Source: Pseudomonas duriflava
GTDB lineage: Bacteria; Pseudomonadota; Gammaproteobacteria; Pseudomonadales; Pseudomonadaceae
Assembly: GCF_007830155.1 (NCBI RefSeq)
Contig: NZ_VLKY01000011.1
Location: 151,938 to 215,937, forward strand
DNA length: 64,000 nt
Direction of reading: 5' to 3'
Below the pieces are notes generated by a model. The model did not search any database and was not told where the DNA came from. It was given only the letters and a program-made list of their open reading frames with translations. A program made the translations under genes and the position numbers. Below are positions 1 to 8,625 of the stretch, in pieces (the stretch's first letter is position 1; every line of letters begins with the position of its first letter).

Positions 1-97
1 TAAGAGCTACGATGATGGGGGGCTCTCCATATCGAGCCTTTACAAGGCTGCTATGCGCTATCATCAACATCTTCTCTTCCTCTAGGCCGAGCGACCC

Positions 98-304
98 ATG
101 AGCAAAATTACTAATTTGACTATGCAAAACGGCATCCCACCAAAGATGTTTCATGATATCGAGGCTTTGGGCGCTGCGATTGATGATGCTATTCAGGTGG
201 CGTTAGACCAAGGCGTTCCTATGGAGGCCATTATGGGTGCAATTGAGCTCGCCAAACTGAGTCTAGCCCGTTCGTTTTTTGATGAATTAGACGATCAAGG
301 ATAA
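98..304 (+). CDS. small hypothetical protein (68 aa)
   Basis: A 68-residue soluble protein that I do not recognise. It has no membrane segment, signal peptide or cysteine. Residues 20-63 look like two amphipathic helices rich in Ala, Ile, Leu and Asp/Glu, ending in an acidic tail, so a helical-hairpin fold is likely. The ribosome site is weak (an AGG-rich stretch before the ATG). It lies upstream of a sensor-kinase pair in AT-rich accessory DNA, but nothing links it functionally to them. Codon and residue composition look like real coding sequence. Confidence 0.55.
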   Translation: MSKITNLTMQNGIPPKMFHDIEALGAAIDDAIQVALDQGVPMEAIMGAIELAKLSLARSFFDELDDQG

Positions 305-367
305 CTAATCTGTTGCTATAGGTACGTTCGTCAATGCAGCGTGAAAAAGGGAGAGGGCCGATATGCT

Positions 368-565
368 ATGAATACCTCGATACTACGCAACAATGCTATA
401 TACGTTATAGCTGCTGGCCCGCTTGGCTCATATCTAAAGTAGGTTGCGGTTCAAAAGGATGGCATCCCCTGCTGGGATAAGCCACTTGTCGATTTCAATG
501 CAGTAAAAGTTTGCCGCAATAACCCAGCGGAACGTTTTTTGCTAAATGGTCTGGACAAGCTTTGA
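368..565 (+). pseudogene. small ORF interrupted by an in-frame amber codon
   Basis: An ATG at 368, preceded by a purine-rich AAAGGGAGAGG stretch, opens a frame that runs to TGA at 563-565 with one interruption, a TAG at 440-442. The part before TAG encodes about 24 residues and the part after it about 40, including the segment CWDKPLVDFNAVKVCRNN, which reads like genuine protein. I do not recognise the family. It may be a decayed small gene, a sequencing difference or a chance frame. The rest of the 305-657 gap shows no other gene. A strong AAGGAGG at 621-627 is not followed by a well-placed start. Confidence 0.3.
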
Positions 566-657
566 TCAAGGGAGATATGACAAGGCCACCTTTTACTCAT
601 GCGGCGTTGCGGACTCCTGAAAGGAGGTTGACGCCCAGCGAAGTGATCTAATTTAAG

Positions 658-2958
658 ATGCTTGGAACCTATAACACTGTTCTTGTAGGCCTTTCTATCC
701 TTATCGCCATCACTGCTGGTTTTACCGCTTTAGACCTTGCCAGTCGTGCTCGCTTGGCTTCTGGTTGGCCACGGCATTATTGGTTATTAACGGCAGCGAC
801 TGCATTAGGCGGGGGCGTTTGGGCAATGCATTTTGTGGGCATGCTGGCTTTTGAGATACCAGAAATGCCTATGCACTACGACGTTTATCTGACGGTAACC
901 TCGCTTGTAGTTCCAATAGCCGTAACATGCGTCAGTTTTCTAGCTGTTAATCACATCCATTCTACTGCCGGTCTACTATCAAGCGGTCTATTTATGGGGC
1001 TTGGGATTGCCAGCATGCACTATCTAGGCATGGCGGCGATGGAGATGCCCTTGGAAATCAGTAACGACCCGCTTTGGGTAGGGGTTTCGCTACTGATTGC
1101 TATAGTAGCGTCTATCGTTTCGCTATGGCTGTCCAGACGGATGAACCAGTTGTCGGCAAGAATATTTGCCGCACTTGCCATGGGAATTGCCATCTCAGGC
1201 ATGCATTACACGGCTATGTATGGCGCTAGTTTTACAGCACCTATGACGCCTAGCTTAAATCATCACAATGCTTTAGATCAGATTACGCTTGCGACTGCCA
1301 TAGCGGCTTCAACGCTGCTTATCCTGTTTCTAGCTCTTGTTGCGGCTATGTATGACAGGCGTGTGGCTTTAATGGCGGAGCGTGAGGCGGGTTTCTTGCG
1401 GCTGAGCGAGGCTCGTTTTCGATCTTTATATAAGGGAACGCCGCTTCCCCTTCATTCTCTAGATTATGAAGGGCGAATTGAGTCGGTCAGTGAAGCTTGG
1501 CTTGAATTGCTTGGTTATGAGCGAGGAGAGATCATTGGTCGGCCTTTGGCTAACTTCATGACGGACTCTTCAGCCCACCAATTTATTACTCAGGACTGGC
1601 CTAATCTTTTTCAGAGCGGTGAGGTCAAGGACCTTGAATGCCGAATGGTAACCCGTGCAGGCAGGATTCTGGACGTGATCGCTTCAGCACGCCTTGAGCG
1701 GGACGAGCATGGGGGCTTTCTTTATGTGTTGGGAGGGCTCATCAATGTTACCGAACGCAAGCAGGCAGAAGAGGCCTTGCGTCAGGCACAAAAAATGGAA
1801 GCTATCGGCCAGCTTACCGGTGGTGTTGCGCATGACTTTAATAATCTCTTAGCGGTTGTAATGGGTAATCTCGAGCTCTTACGCAAGCGCTTGGCCGACG
1901 ACCCAAAAGCTCTCGCCCTGATTGAAAATGCTTTGCTCGGCGCTGAACGAGGAGCCACGCTTACACAGCGCTTGTTGGGCTTTGCCCGTAAGCAGGAGCT
2001 TAACCCTACCACTGTTGATATACCTGATCTTTTGCGTGGCATGAGCCAACTGCTTGAGCGCTCTATTGGCCCGACCATACAAATCGGTATTCATTTCCCA
2101 ATCACCCTACCCAAGGCGTATGTCGACGGACATCAGCTTGAAATGGTTCTTTTGAACTTGGTGGTTAATGCAAGAGATGCCATGGATAACGGCGGTACTA
2201 TCAACATTACTACAACCGAACAGCATCTGGATAAAGACCCAACAAGTCGTTTGAATCCCGGTAATTATGTGTGCCTTTCTGTAACCGATACAGGTGAAGG
2301 AATGGATCCTGAAACCATAAGTCGAGCCACAGAGCCATTTTTTACAACTAAGGGCGTTGGCAAGGGTACAGGCTTGGGCCTTTCTATGGCGCAAGGGCTG
2401 GCTGAGCAATCAGGGGGGCAGCTTTTAATAAAAAGTGAGAAGGGCAGAGGTACTACGGTTGAATTATGGTTTCCAGTCGCCCAGACAGAGCTTTGTGCTG
2501 AGCATTTATCTGTTTTAACACCCATAGAGCCAACACAGATAACTATGCCGTCTATGCCTTTAACAATCCTCGTGGTTGATGATGACCCTTTGGTACTTAA
2601 AAATACCATAGCCATGCTCGAGGATCTTGATCATACGGTGTTTCATGCTGCATCGGCAAAGGCGGCTCTGGCTTTGATAAAGCAGGGGCTTCAGATAGAC
2701 ATGGTTCTTACTGACCAAGTAATGCCTGGGATAAGTGGTACTCAATTAGCTGAGATTGTGCAGGTTGAGAGGCCAGGCCTTTCCATCCTGCTTATGAGTG
2801 GTTATGCGGAGCCCTCAGCTATCAAGGCTGGGAGCTGGCCTAGGCTGACAAAACCTTTTACCCAGGCGGCATTGGCTAAAATGATTGGTAAGGTAAAAGG
2901 TTCGTCACACGAACCTGTCGTCATCCCGCTCCCGTTAAGAGCTATAGAAAGACGGTAG
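658..2958 (+). CDS. MHYT-domain hybrid sensor histidine kinase
   Basis: Membrane sensor kinase with an attached receiver, 766 aa. The first ~240 residues carry several membrane helices with three MHYT-type motifs (MHFVGM, MHYLGM, MHYTAM). MHYT domains are proposed to bind a metal, often copper, and to sense a diatomic gas. A PAS domain follows (~265-375), then a HisKA domain with phospho-accepting His392 in GGVAHDFNN. The ATPase domain has an N box (LLNLVVNARDAM) and glycine boxes DTGEGMD and GKGTGLGLS. A C-terminal receiver starts at LVVDDDP, with likely acceptor Asp686. An in-frame TAA at 649-651 rules out an earlier start, and the good AAGGAGG at 621-627 is too far away to serve this ATG. 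No separate response regulator lies nearby. The next gene encodes a related kinase. Confidence 0.9.
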   Translation: MLGTYNTVLVGLSILIAITAGFTALDLASRARLASGWPRHYWLLTAATALGGGVWAMHFVGMLAFEIPEMPMHYDVYLTVTSLVVPIAVTCVSFLAVNHIHSTAGLLSSGLFMGLGIASMHYLGMAAMEMPLEISNDPLWVGVSLLIAIVASIVSLWLSRRMNQLSARIFAALAMGIAISGMHYTAMYGASFTAPMTPSLNHHNALDQITLATAIAASTLLILFLALVAAMYDRRVALMAEREAGFLRLSEARFRSLYKGTPLPLHSLDYEGRIESVSEAWLELLGYERGEIIGRPLANFMTDSSAHQFITQDWPNLFQSGEVKDLECRMVTRAGRILDVIASARLERDEHGGFLYVLGGLINVTERKQAEEALRQAQKMEAIGQLTGGVAHDFNNLLAVVMGNLELLRKRLADDPKALALIENALLGAERGATLTQRLLGFARKQELNPTTVDIPDLLRGMSQLLERSIGPTIQIGIHFPITLPKAYVDGHQLEMVLLNLVVNARDAMDNGGTINITTTEQHLDKDPTSRLNPGNYVCLSVTDTGEGMDPETISRATEPFFTTKGVGKGTGLGLSMAQGLAEQSGGQLLIKSEKGRGTTVELWFPVAQTELCAEHLSVLTPIEPTQITMPSMPLTILVVDDDPLVLKNTIAMLEDLDHTVFHAASAKAALALIKQGLQIDMVLTDQVMPGISGTQLAEIVQVERPGLSILLMSGYAEPSAIKAGSWPRLTKPFTQAALAKMIGKVKGSSHEPVVIPLPLRAIERR

Positions 2959-3381
2959 TGTGAGTGTGCGGATGGGGCCGTTTATTGAAGTATCAGTTAA
3001 CGGCTACCATCCTGCCGCTGTTAGCGTGGTATCCATATGGCTCCCTTTTGTTGTCCGTTCGATTCTCGAGCTGCAAAACATCAGCACCCGTAGACGGAAA
3101 TACCGATTCGCATTTGGCTATCTTAATCGGAGTAAACCATACTGCTATCAAGGCACCTGCATAATTCATTGAGTCTTGCTCAATGCCCTGATTACAAGGT
3201 CTGCATTTGACTTGACTGGTATCGTTCGGCCCGTAGCATGCCAGGTCTATACGTCGACTTTTCAGGCTGAGCCTAGCGGCAATGCTTATTTGGCTAATAA
3301 GCACCTCTTCTTAATAAATATTAAGCATCTCGTTGGAGTGGCCGATAACGTGGCCTTGCTTAACGTATAAAGGAATTCCTG
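2959..3381. other. intergenic gap between the two sensor kinases
   Basis: This stretch contains only short overlapping frames on both strands, with poor composition and no convincing ribosome sites. I see no protein family, RNA gene or clear terminator. Its 3' end carries the AAGGAA ribosome site of the following kinase gene. Confidence 0.4.
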
Positions 3382-5343
3382 ATGGAACATGGTCCGGTAT
3401 TTGAGGCCTCTTTGTCTGATGAGAATCGTTACCGCCTGCTTATTGATGCAGTAATCGACTATGCCATCTTCATGCTAGACTCTAACGGTTTTGTCAGTAG
3501 TTGGAATTCTGGTGCTAGGCGAATCAAGGGATATGAGGCGTCTGAAATTATTGGGCAGCATTTTTCCCGCTTCTATACAGCTGAAGATCAAAATAAAGGT
3601 ATTCCCGCCCACGCACTTAAAACCGCTGCGTGTGAAGGCCGATTCGAAAGTGAAGGCTGGCGGGTTCGTAAAGATGGAACTCTTTTCTGGGCGTATGTAG
3701 TAATTGACCCTATACGTGAACCTTCAGGAAAGCTTTTAGGCTATGCAAAGGTTACCCGAGACCTTACAGAGCGTAAGTTGGCTCAAGAAGCTTTGCAACG
3801 AAGCGAAGAGCAATTCAGGCTTCTTGTTCAGGGAGTAATCGACTACGCGATATACATGCTTGATCCAGAAGGTTATATCACCAGTTGGAACTCAGGTGCA
3901 CAACGAATCAAGGGCTATCTTTCTCAGGAAGTTATAGGAAAACATTTCTCAAGTTTTTATACAAAAGAAGATCAAGAGGCCGGTGAGCCTGCCAAGGGAC
4001 TTGAAACAGCTGTTCGGGAAGGGCGTAGTGAGAAAGAAGGATGGCGAGTACGCAAAGATGGTACGCGATTCTGGGCTCATGTCGTAATCGACCCTATTCG
4101 CAGCGAGACAGGCAAGCTTATCGGGTTTGCAAAAGTCACACGTGATGTTACAGAAAAGCGAGAAGCACAGCTCGCACTTGAGCAAACCCGTGAAGCGCTT
4201 GTTCAGGCCCAGAAGATGGATGCACTTGGGCAGCTTACCGGAGGGATTGCCCATGATTTCAACAATTTGTTGATGGGCATTATGGGCAGCTTAGAGTTGA
4301 TGCGTCGAAGTTATGAAACAGGGCGTACAGCTAACCTTGAGCGCCATATGAACGGCGCGCTAACCTCCGCACAGCATGCGGCAGCCTTGACTCAGCGGCT
4401 TTTGACCTTTTCGCGTCATCAATCCCTTGATTTAAAACCTGTCCATATAAATGAGCTGATTACGTCATTTGAGGATCTGTTTCAGCGGACTATAGGCGAG
4501 AACATACGTCTTCATACAAATCTGTCAGCTGATGTTGAGTGTGCTCTAACAGATATTAATCAGTTAGAAACCACACTATTAAACATAGTTCTTAATGCCC
4601 GGGATGCCATGCCTACCGGGGGGGCTATCACTATCTCAACCTCAACGCTGACTCTGGATCAAGGCAATAGCCGGGACTTTAGCGAGCTTGAGGTTGGCGA
4701 ATATGTCGTGCTGCGTATTTCTGATACCGGCATGGGCATGACCTGTGAAACTTTAGCTAAAGTATTTGAGCCTTTCTTTACAACCAAACCGTTAGGGCAG
4801 GGTACAGGTCTAGGTCTTTCCATGGCCTATGGCTTTGTTAAACAGAACAAGGGCCATATTCGTGTGTTTTCTGAACCAGCACAGGGCACTACGGTTTATC
4901 TTTATTTGCCGACCTATACGGGTATAGTAAGTAAAACGAGCACAAACGCCGCTTATGTACCTTCCCATGGCTCTAATGAAGTAGTTCTGGTTGTGGAAGA
5001 TGAGCCTGTTGTGCGCTCGTTGATTTTGGAGGTGCTCGTTGAGCTTGGCTATAAGACACTTGAAGCATCGGATGCTTACGAAGCTATCTATTTCATCCAA
5101 AGCCAGCAGCACATTGACTTAATGATTTCAGATGTAGGTTTGCCAGGTCTCAGTGGGCGACAGTTGTTAGATATTGCCCGGCAACATCGGCCTACTTTAA
5201 AAGTCTTGTTTGCTACAGCTTATGCTGAAGTTTTAGGGGCTCAGGATTATTCACTGTTGGATGTTCAAGTTATCAAAAAGCCGGTTGCTATTGACGCGTT
5301 GGCAAGCAAAGTGCAAGAAATGCTAACGCCTTTCATATCATAA
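3382..5343 (+). CDS. soluble hybrid histidine kinase with tandem duplicated PAS domains
   Basis: A 653-aa cytoplasmic hybrid kinase without membrane segments. Two PAS domains (~15-130 and ~145-260) are near-copies: both contain SWNSGA-RIKGY, an FSxFYT segment, GWRVRKDGT-FWA and VVIDPIR, so they arose by internal duplication. HisKA follows with His291 in GGIAHDFNN, then an ATPase domain (LLNIVLNARDAM, DTGMGM, GQGTGLGLS) and a receiver (VVEDEP; acceptor Asp584 in ISDVGLPG). AAGGAATTCCTG precedes the ATG at good distance. PAS domains bind small ligands, flavin or haem; no flavin-binding cysteine motif of the LOV type is visible. The output partner is not encoded nearby. Kinase and receiver regions resemble those of the upstream gene, so the two may feed the same pathway. 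Confidence 0.9.
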   Translation: MEHGPVFEASLSDENRYRLLIDAVIDYAIFMLDSNGFVSSWNSGARRIKGYEASEIIGQHFSRFYTAEDQNKGIPAHALKTAACEGRFESEGWRVRKDGTLFWAYVVIDPIREPSGKLLGYAKVTRDLTERKLAQEALQRSEEQFRLLVQGVIDYAIYMLDPEGYITSWNSGAQRIKGYLSQEVIGKHFSSFYTKEDQEAGEPAKGLETAVREGRSEKEGWRVRKDGTRFWAHVVIDPIRSETGKLIGFAKVTRDVTEKREAQLALEQTREALVQAQKMDALGQLTGGIAHDFNNLLMGIMGSLELMRRSYETGRTANLERHMNGALTSAQHAAALTQRLLTFSRHQSLDLKPVHINELITSFEDLFQRTIGENIRLHTNLSADVECALTDINQLETTLLNIVLNARDAMPTGGAITISTSTLTLDQGNSRDFSELEVGEYVVLRISDTGMGMTCETLAKVFEPFFTTKPLGQGTGLGLSMAYGFVKQNKGHIRVFSEPAQGTTVYLYLPTYTGIVSKTSTNAAYVPSHGSNEVVLVVEDEPVVRSLILEVLVELGYKTLEASDAYEAIYFIQSQQHIDLMISDVGLPGLSGRQLLDIARQHRPTLKVLFATAYAEVLGAQDYSLLDVQVIKKPVAIDALASKVQEMLTPFIS

Positions 5344-5865
5344 ATGGCGTTTTATGCATATTCCATTAAAGCCTTTGCTGTAAATCTTTAAAAGCCGGTA
5401 GCGTTGTTTGTCTGCCTGGAAAGTTGAGAAATATGTATTCGGTTTTGGGGTGAAAAAGGTTTAAGAATCTCTATAAATATCCTGAGCTGCCAACGTAGTA
5501 ATTAAGAACCAGCTCTCAAATAAATTTTGATGGCTGGGTTCACGTACCTGACTAAATGGATTGTTTTTCCTGCAGCGATCTAGCGCCGAAGGGGGGTAGC
5601 GGAGCTCATTAGTTAGCGTTGGCCCAGCCCCTCTTTCTCCAAATAAGAATGTGGATACTTCCAGTATCATCCGCTCTGGTGTGACCTTTTAGGGAAACAT
5701 TTTCTTGCAGGGTTGAAGTAACCTTACGAGGTAACTATTATTCACTTATAATACGTTTCTGATCTAAGATTTGTATTGAACACTAAAAGTATTTTGAGCT
5801 TGTCAAAGTGCTGGGGCTAAGGAGCAGCGATATATGCAGCACTATTACAAGATTGAGGAAACAAT
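5344..5865. other. AT-rich intergenic region upstream of the PapB-like gene
   Basis: No supported gene. A 69-codon minus-strand frame here has no ribosome site and no recognisable content. The last ~150 bases are markedly AT-rich, with many A/T runs before the PapB-like gene, which would suit an H-NS/MvaT-silenced promoter. That is inference only. Confidence 0.4.
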
Positions 5866-6126
5866 ATGCGTGCCCGCACTTTATCCTTTTTAAAACCTGG
5901 AACGCTTGAGCGCGAACACTTCGACCTGCTTTTGGAAGGAACCTCTATCCGAGGAGAGCGAATCATTCGCGCGCTGGAAGATTTTCTCATAAAAGGTATA
6001 GCGGCAACTGAAGCCTGCGAAGCTAACGCTGTGAGCCGGAGCCAGTTTTATCGCAGGCTTTATGTACTTGAAAGCGAGAGTGAGCGAGCCAGACGCTTGA
6101 GTAAGTTTTATAGCTATACTGATTAG
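5866..6126 (+). CDS. PapB/FocB-family small transcription regulator
   Basis: An 86-aa protein matching the PapB/FocB adhesin-operon regulators of enterobacteria in length and pattern: an N-terminal F-L-x-P-G turn (FLKPG), then E-H/Q-F-x-L-L, an I-x-G/S-E-R-I-I-x-A-L-x-D-F/Y segment, a short helix with EACEANAVSRSQFYRRL (helix-turn-helix-like) and a final L-x-x-L. PapB proteins oligomerise on T-rich repeats and control fimbrial phase variation. Here there is no fimbrial gene nearby, so the target is unknown. GAGGAA precedes the ATG at a good distance. The surrounding DNA is AT-rich and looks accessory. Family assignment is from pattern recognition and is fairly confident; function in this organism is inference. 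Confidence 0.7.
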   Translation: MRARTLSFLKPGTLEREHFDLLLEGTSIRGERIIRALEDFLIKGIAATEACEANAVSRSQFYRRLYVLESESERARRLSKFYSYTD

Positions 6127-6305
6127 TCGCTCTTTTAGGTAAAATCTTCTTGTAATGTACTCCCAGGGTATTCTTCGTATTAAGATAACCTTGATTCAGC
6201 CTATTACCTCTAGCATGACCGTCTTGGTTTGGTAAGCAGTCGCCTGAAGAAACCGCTGGCAGAAGTTCATCTCGACATTAAAGGCTCCACTGAGAGTGGC
6301 GGAGC

Positions 6306-6452
6306 ATGATGCACCGATCCCAGCATTGGCCTAGGCGAGGTGGCGATGAGCAGCTAGGTGCCAGTCGAAACATGTTGTACCGCAAGCTGCATAATACGGT
6401 ATGCACAAGGATAGGCGGACAGCCTGGCCAGTGTCGCAAGGTTGTACGCTAA
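6306..6452 (+). pseudogene. possible remnant of a Fis-type HTH (enhancer-binding protein tail)
   Basis: A 48-codon frame contains EQLGASRNMLYRKLHN, close to the C-terminal Fis-type helix-turn-helix of sigma-54 activators, where the form is A-x-x-L-G-I-S-R-x-T-L-Y-R-K-L. There is no ATPase domain upstream and no ribosome site, so this would be a decayed fragment. The rest of the 6127-6541 gap shows nothing else. The match is short and may be chance. Confidence 0.25.
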
Positions 6453-6541
6453 CGATGAGTAACTCTTTCATTGCTCGAAGCAGTGTAGCGAGAGCATGAG
6501 CGAGCATTGATACGCTTATCAGTAGTTAAGGGGCAGGCCCA

Positions 6542-7006
6542 TCACTCCATCGTGTCGATTTCCTTGATGAGGATGTATGTCCTGCCGTTATCGTCTTCGT
6601 TGTAATCGTAGACGTAGAACATTTCTACCACGCCTGCTCCCGGCATGACGGCAACCAGATCGCCACTTTCAGGCATGAAAAAATTGGCTGTTCTGGGCTC
6701 GGCTTCGCATTCAAGGTGGGCCGTCATGAACAGCTCAGGGTCGATATCACCATAAAAGTCATTTCGCACCTCTTCGTCCCATTCTTCAGGCGTGCGAAAC
6801 ACGCCAGTGAACAGAATCTTGCCGTCCCCTAAATCAATGGGCTCCGCGTCAGGATCGATCTCGTCCGGTCGATAGACCGTGCAGTCCAGTACATTAGGAT
6901 CATGAAGCACAGCCTGCCGGGCTTCGAGCCGCTTGTTGTTTGAAGCCGTCTTGTCGAAAGGCTGGTCATCAACCGATCCTATGGCAGCGTTATCGTCTGT
7001 AGTCAT
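6542..7006 (-). CDS. acidic hypothetical protein (154 aa)
   Basis: The open frame extends upstream, but the ATG at 7006 has an AGGA ribosome site and begins a plausible N-terminus (MTTDDNAAI), so I start there. The product is soluble and strongly acidic, with many Asp/Glu, Tyr and Pro residues, and has no signal peptide or membrane segment. Residues ~50-150 look like a beta-rich domain ending in the acidic segment YDYNEDDNGRTYILIKEID. I do not recognise the family. It is isolated, with long gaps on both sides. Confidence 0.6.
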   Translation of the reverse strand: MTTDDNAAIGSVDDQPFDKTASNNKRLEARQAVLHDPNVLDCTVYRPDEIDPDAEPIDLGDGKILFTGVFRTPEEWDEEVRNDFYGDIDPELFMTAHLECEAEPRTANFFMPESGDLVAVMPGAGVVEMFYVYDYNEDDNGRTYILIKEIDTME

Positions 7007-7497
7007 GAGCAGTGTCCTAAAGAGAAGTATGTATTGGATAGGCCGAATAAAACGAGGCGATACCTGATTCATTCTGGTAGGGCTTGGCCTAAATCTCAAA
7101 TCCGGTAACGATTGTGTCGTTGCGTACGGCATGATACCCGTCTGAAAATTGGAATTGAGCTGGGTGAAATCCGCCTGATCTGGCCTTGATGCGTTAGTAA
7201 GGTATCGGCCATTGGTTCAGATATGACCGAATCATCCTAAAGCAGGTTTTCCCATAAGACGCGGCACGTAGGACCCATACGATGCAATAGCGCGTCTCCT
7301 TACTGCTCAGGCTTTGACCGGGGCTTAGTACGTTATGGACAGTCATAAGCTAGTCATCTATTTCGTAATACTCTAGCCCTTAATTTCAAAAGTCATTTAG
7401 AAAAATTCTTGGGAAGCAAGCCTTAACCCTTTCGATATGTAGTGATTAACGGCACAATTCGCGTCTTTTTTGGACGGCCTTGCCGGAGGCCTTTAAA
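7007..7497. other. intergenic gap upstream of nspC
   Basis: No gene, RNA or convincing hairpin recognised. It must contain the promoters of the divergent minus-strand unknown gene and nspC. The GGAGG at 7485-7489 is the nspC ribosome site. Confidence 0.4.
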
Positions 7498-8595
7498 ATG
7501 ATCAAAACGCCGTATTATCTTATTGATAAAAACAAGCTATTAAGCAACCTGCAAAAAATCGCTTATGTGCGCGAGCAATCGGATGCCAAAGCCCTACTTG
7601 CACTTAAGTGCTTTGCCACTTGGTCGGTATTTGACCTGATGCAGCAGTACATGGATGGCACCACTTCCTCGTCGCTCTATGAGCTCAAGCTCGGCCGCCA
7701 AAAGTTCGCTGGCGAAACTCATGCCTATAGTGTGGCCTGGGCGGATGACGAGATCGAAGAGATGCTCGACAACTGCGACAAGATTATTTTCAACTCTATC
7801 GGACAGCTTCAGCGCTTTGCTGAGGCATCTGCAGGCAAGGTGCGCGGCCTGAGAGTTAATCCGCAAGTCAGTAGCTCCGACTACCTGCTAGCTGATCCCG
7901 CCAGGCCGTTTAGTCGCTTGGGTGAGTGGGATGCGACTCGGATTGAGGAGGTCATCGATCAGGTCACTGGTTTCATGTTTCACAACAACTGTGAAAATGG
8001 TGACTTCAGCCTGTTCGATAAAATGCTAGGTACTATTGAGGAGCGCTTTGGCCACTTGTTACACAAGGTAGAGTGGGTCAGCCTTGGTGGCGGCATTCAT
8101 TTTACTGGTGAGGGTTACGCGCTGGACGCCTTTTGTGCACGGCTCAAAGCCTTCTCTCAAAAGTACGGTGTTCAGGTTTATCTTGAGCCGGGTGAAGCGG
8201 CTATTACCCAGAGCGCGTCGCTTGAGGTCACCGTGCTTGATACCCTTTATAATGGAAAAAATCTCGCGGTGGTCGATAGCTCCATTGAAGCCCACATGCT
8301 TGATCTACTGATCTATCGCCTTAACGCCAAGATGGAGCCTAGTCAGGGCGAGCATACTTATATGGTATGCGGTAAGTCGTGCCTAGCCGGAGACATCTTT
8401 GGTGAGTTCCAATTTGATCGTCCGCTGGCAATTGGTGATCGGCTGTCGTTTATCGACGCAGCAGGTTACACCATGGTTAAGAAAAACTGGTTCAACGGTT
8501 TGAAAATGCCATCCATTGCAGTGAAACAGCTTGACGGTACTGTTGAGCTGGTTCGTGAATTTGGCTTCGAAGACTACGTTTCCAGCCTCTCTTAA
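7498..8595 (+). CDS. nspC: carboxynorspermidine decarboxylase
   Basis: PLP-dependent, alanine-racemase-fold decarboxylase that removes CO2 from carboxyspermidine or carboxynorspermidine, the last step of the aspartate-semialdehyde route to (nor)spermidine. N-terminal TPYYLID and LLALKCFATW (PLP lysine in ALK) match the family, as do the mid-protein NPQVSSSDY and FHNNCENGDF motifs, the glycine-rich SLGGGIHF phosphate-binding loop, and CGKSCLAGD near the C-terminus. I chose the ATG at 7498 over an upstream TTG because GGAGG ends 8 bases before it; this gives 365 aa, the usual size. It forms an operon with the dehydrogenase 30 bases downstream, which supports the assignment over diaminopimelate decarboxylase. 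Confidence 0.9.
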   Translation: MIKTPYYLIDKNKLLSNLQKIAYVREQSDAKALLALKCFATWSVFDLMQQYMDGTTSSSLYELKLGRQKFAGETHAYSVAWADDEIEEMLDNCDKIIFNSIGQLQRFAEASAGKVRGLRVNPQVSSSDYLLADPARPFSRLGEWDATRIEEVIDQVTGFMFHNNCENGDFSLFDKMLGTIEERFGHLLHKVEWVSLGGGIHFTGEGYALDAFCARLKAFSQKYGVQVYLEPGEAAITQSASLEVTVLDTLYNGKNLAVVDSSIEAHMLDLLIYRLNAKMEPSQGEHTYMVCGKSCLAGDIFGEFQFDRPLAIGDRLSFIDAAGYTMVKKNWFNGLKMPSIAVKQLDGTVELVREFGFEDYVSSLS

Positions 8596-8625
8596 GATGG
8601 CTATTTCTAAGGAGAAATAAAGCAA

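Noticed and set aside
2960..3370. Several overlapping 60-100 codon frames between the two sensor kinases
   Set aside because: They overlap each other on both strands and none has a ribosome site or motif.
5461..5670. 69-codon minus-strand frame in the gap before the PapB-like gene
   Set aside because: No ribosome site, low-quality composition, no family resemblance.
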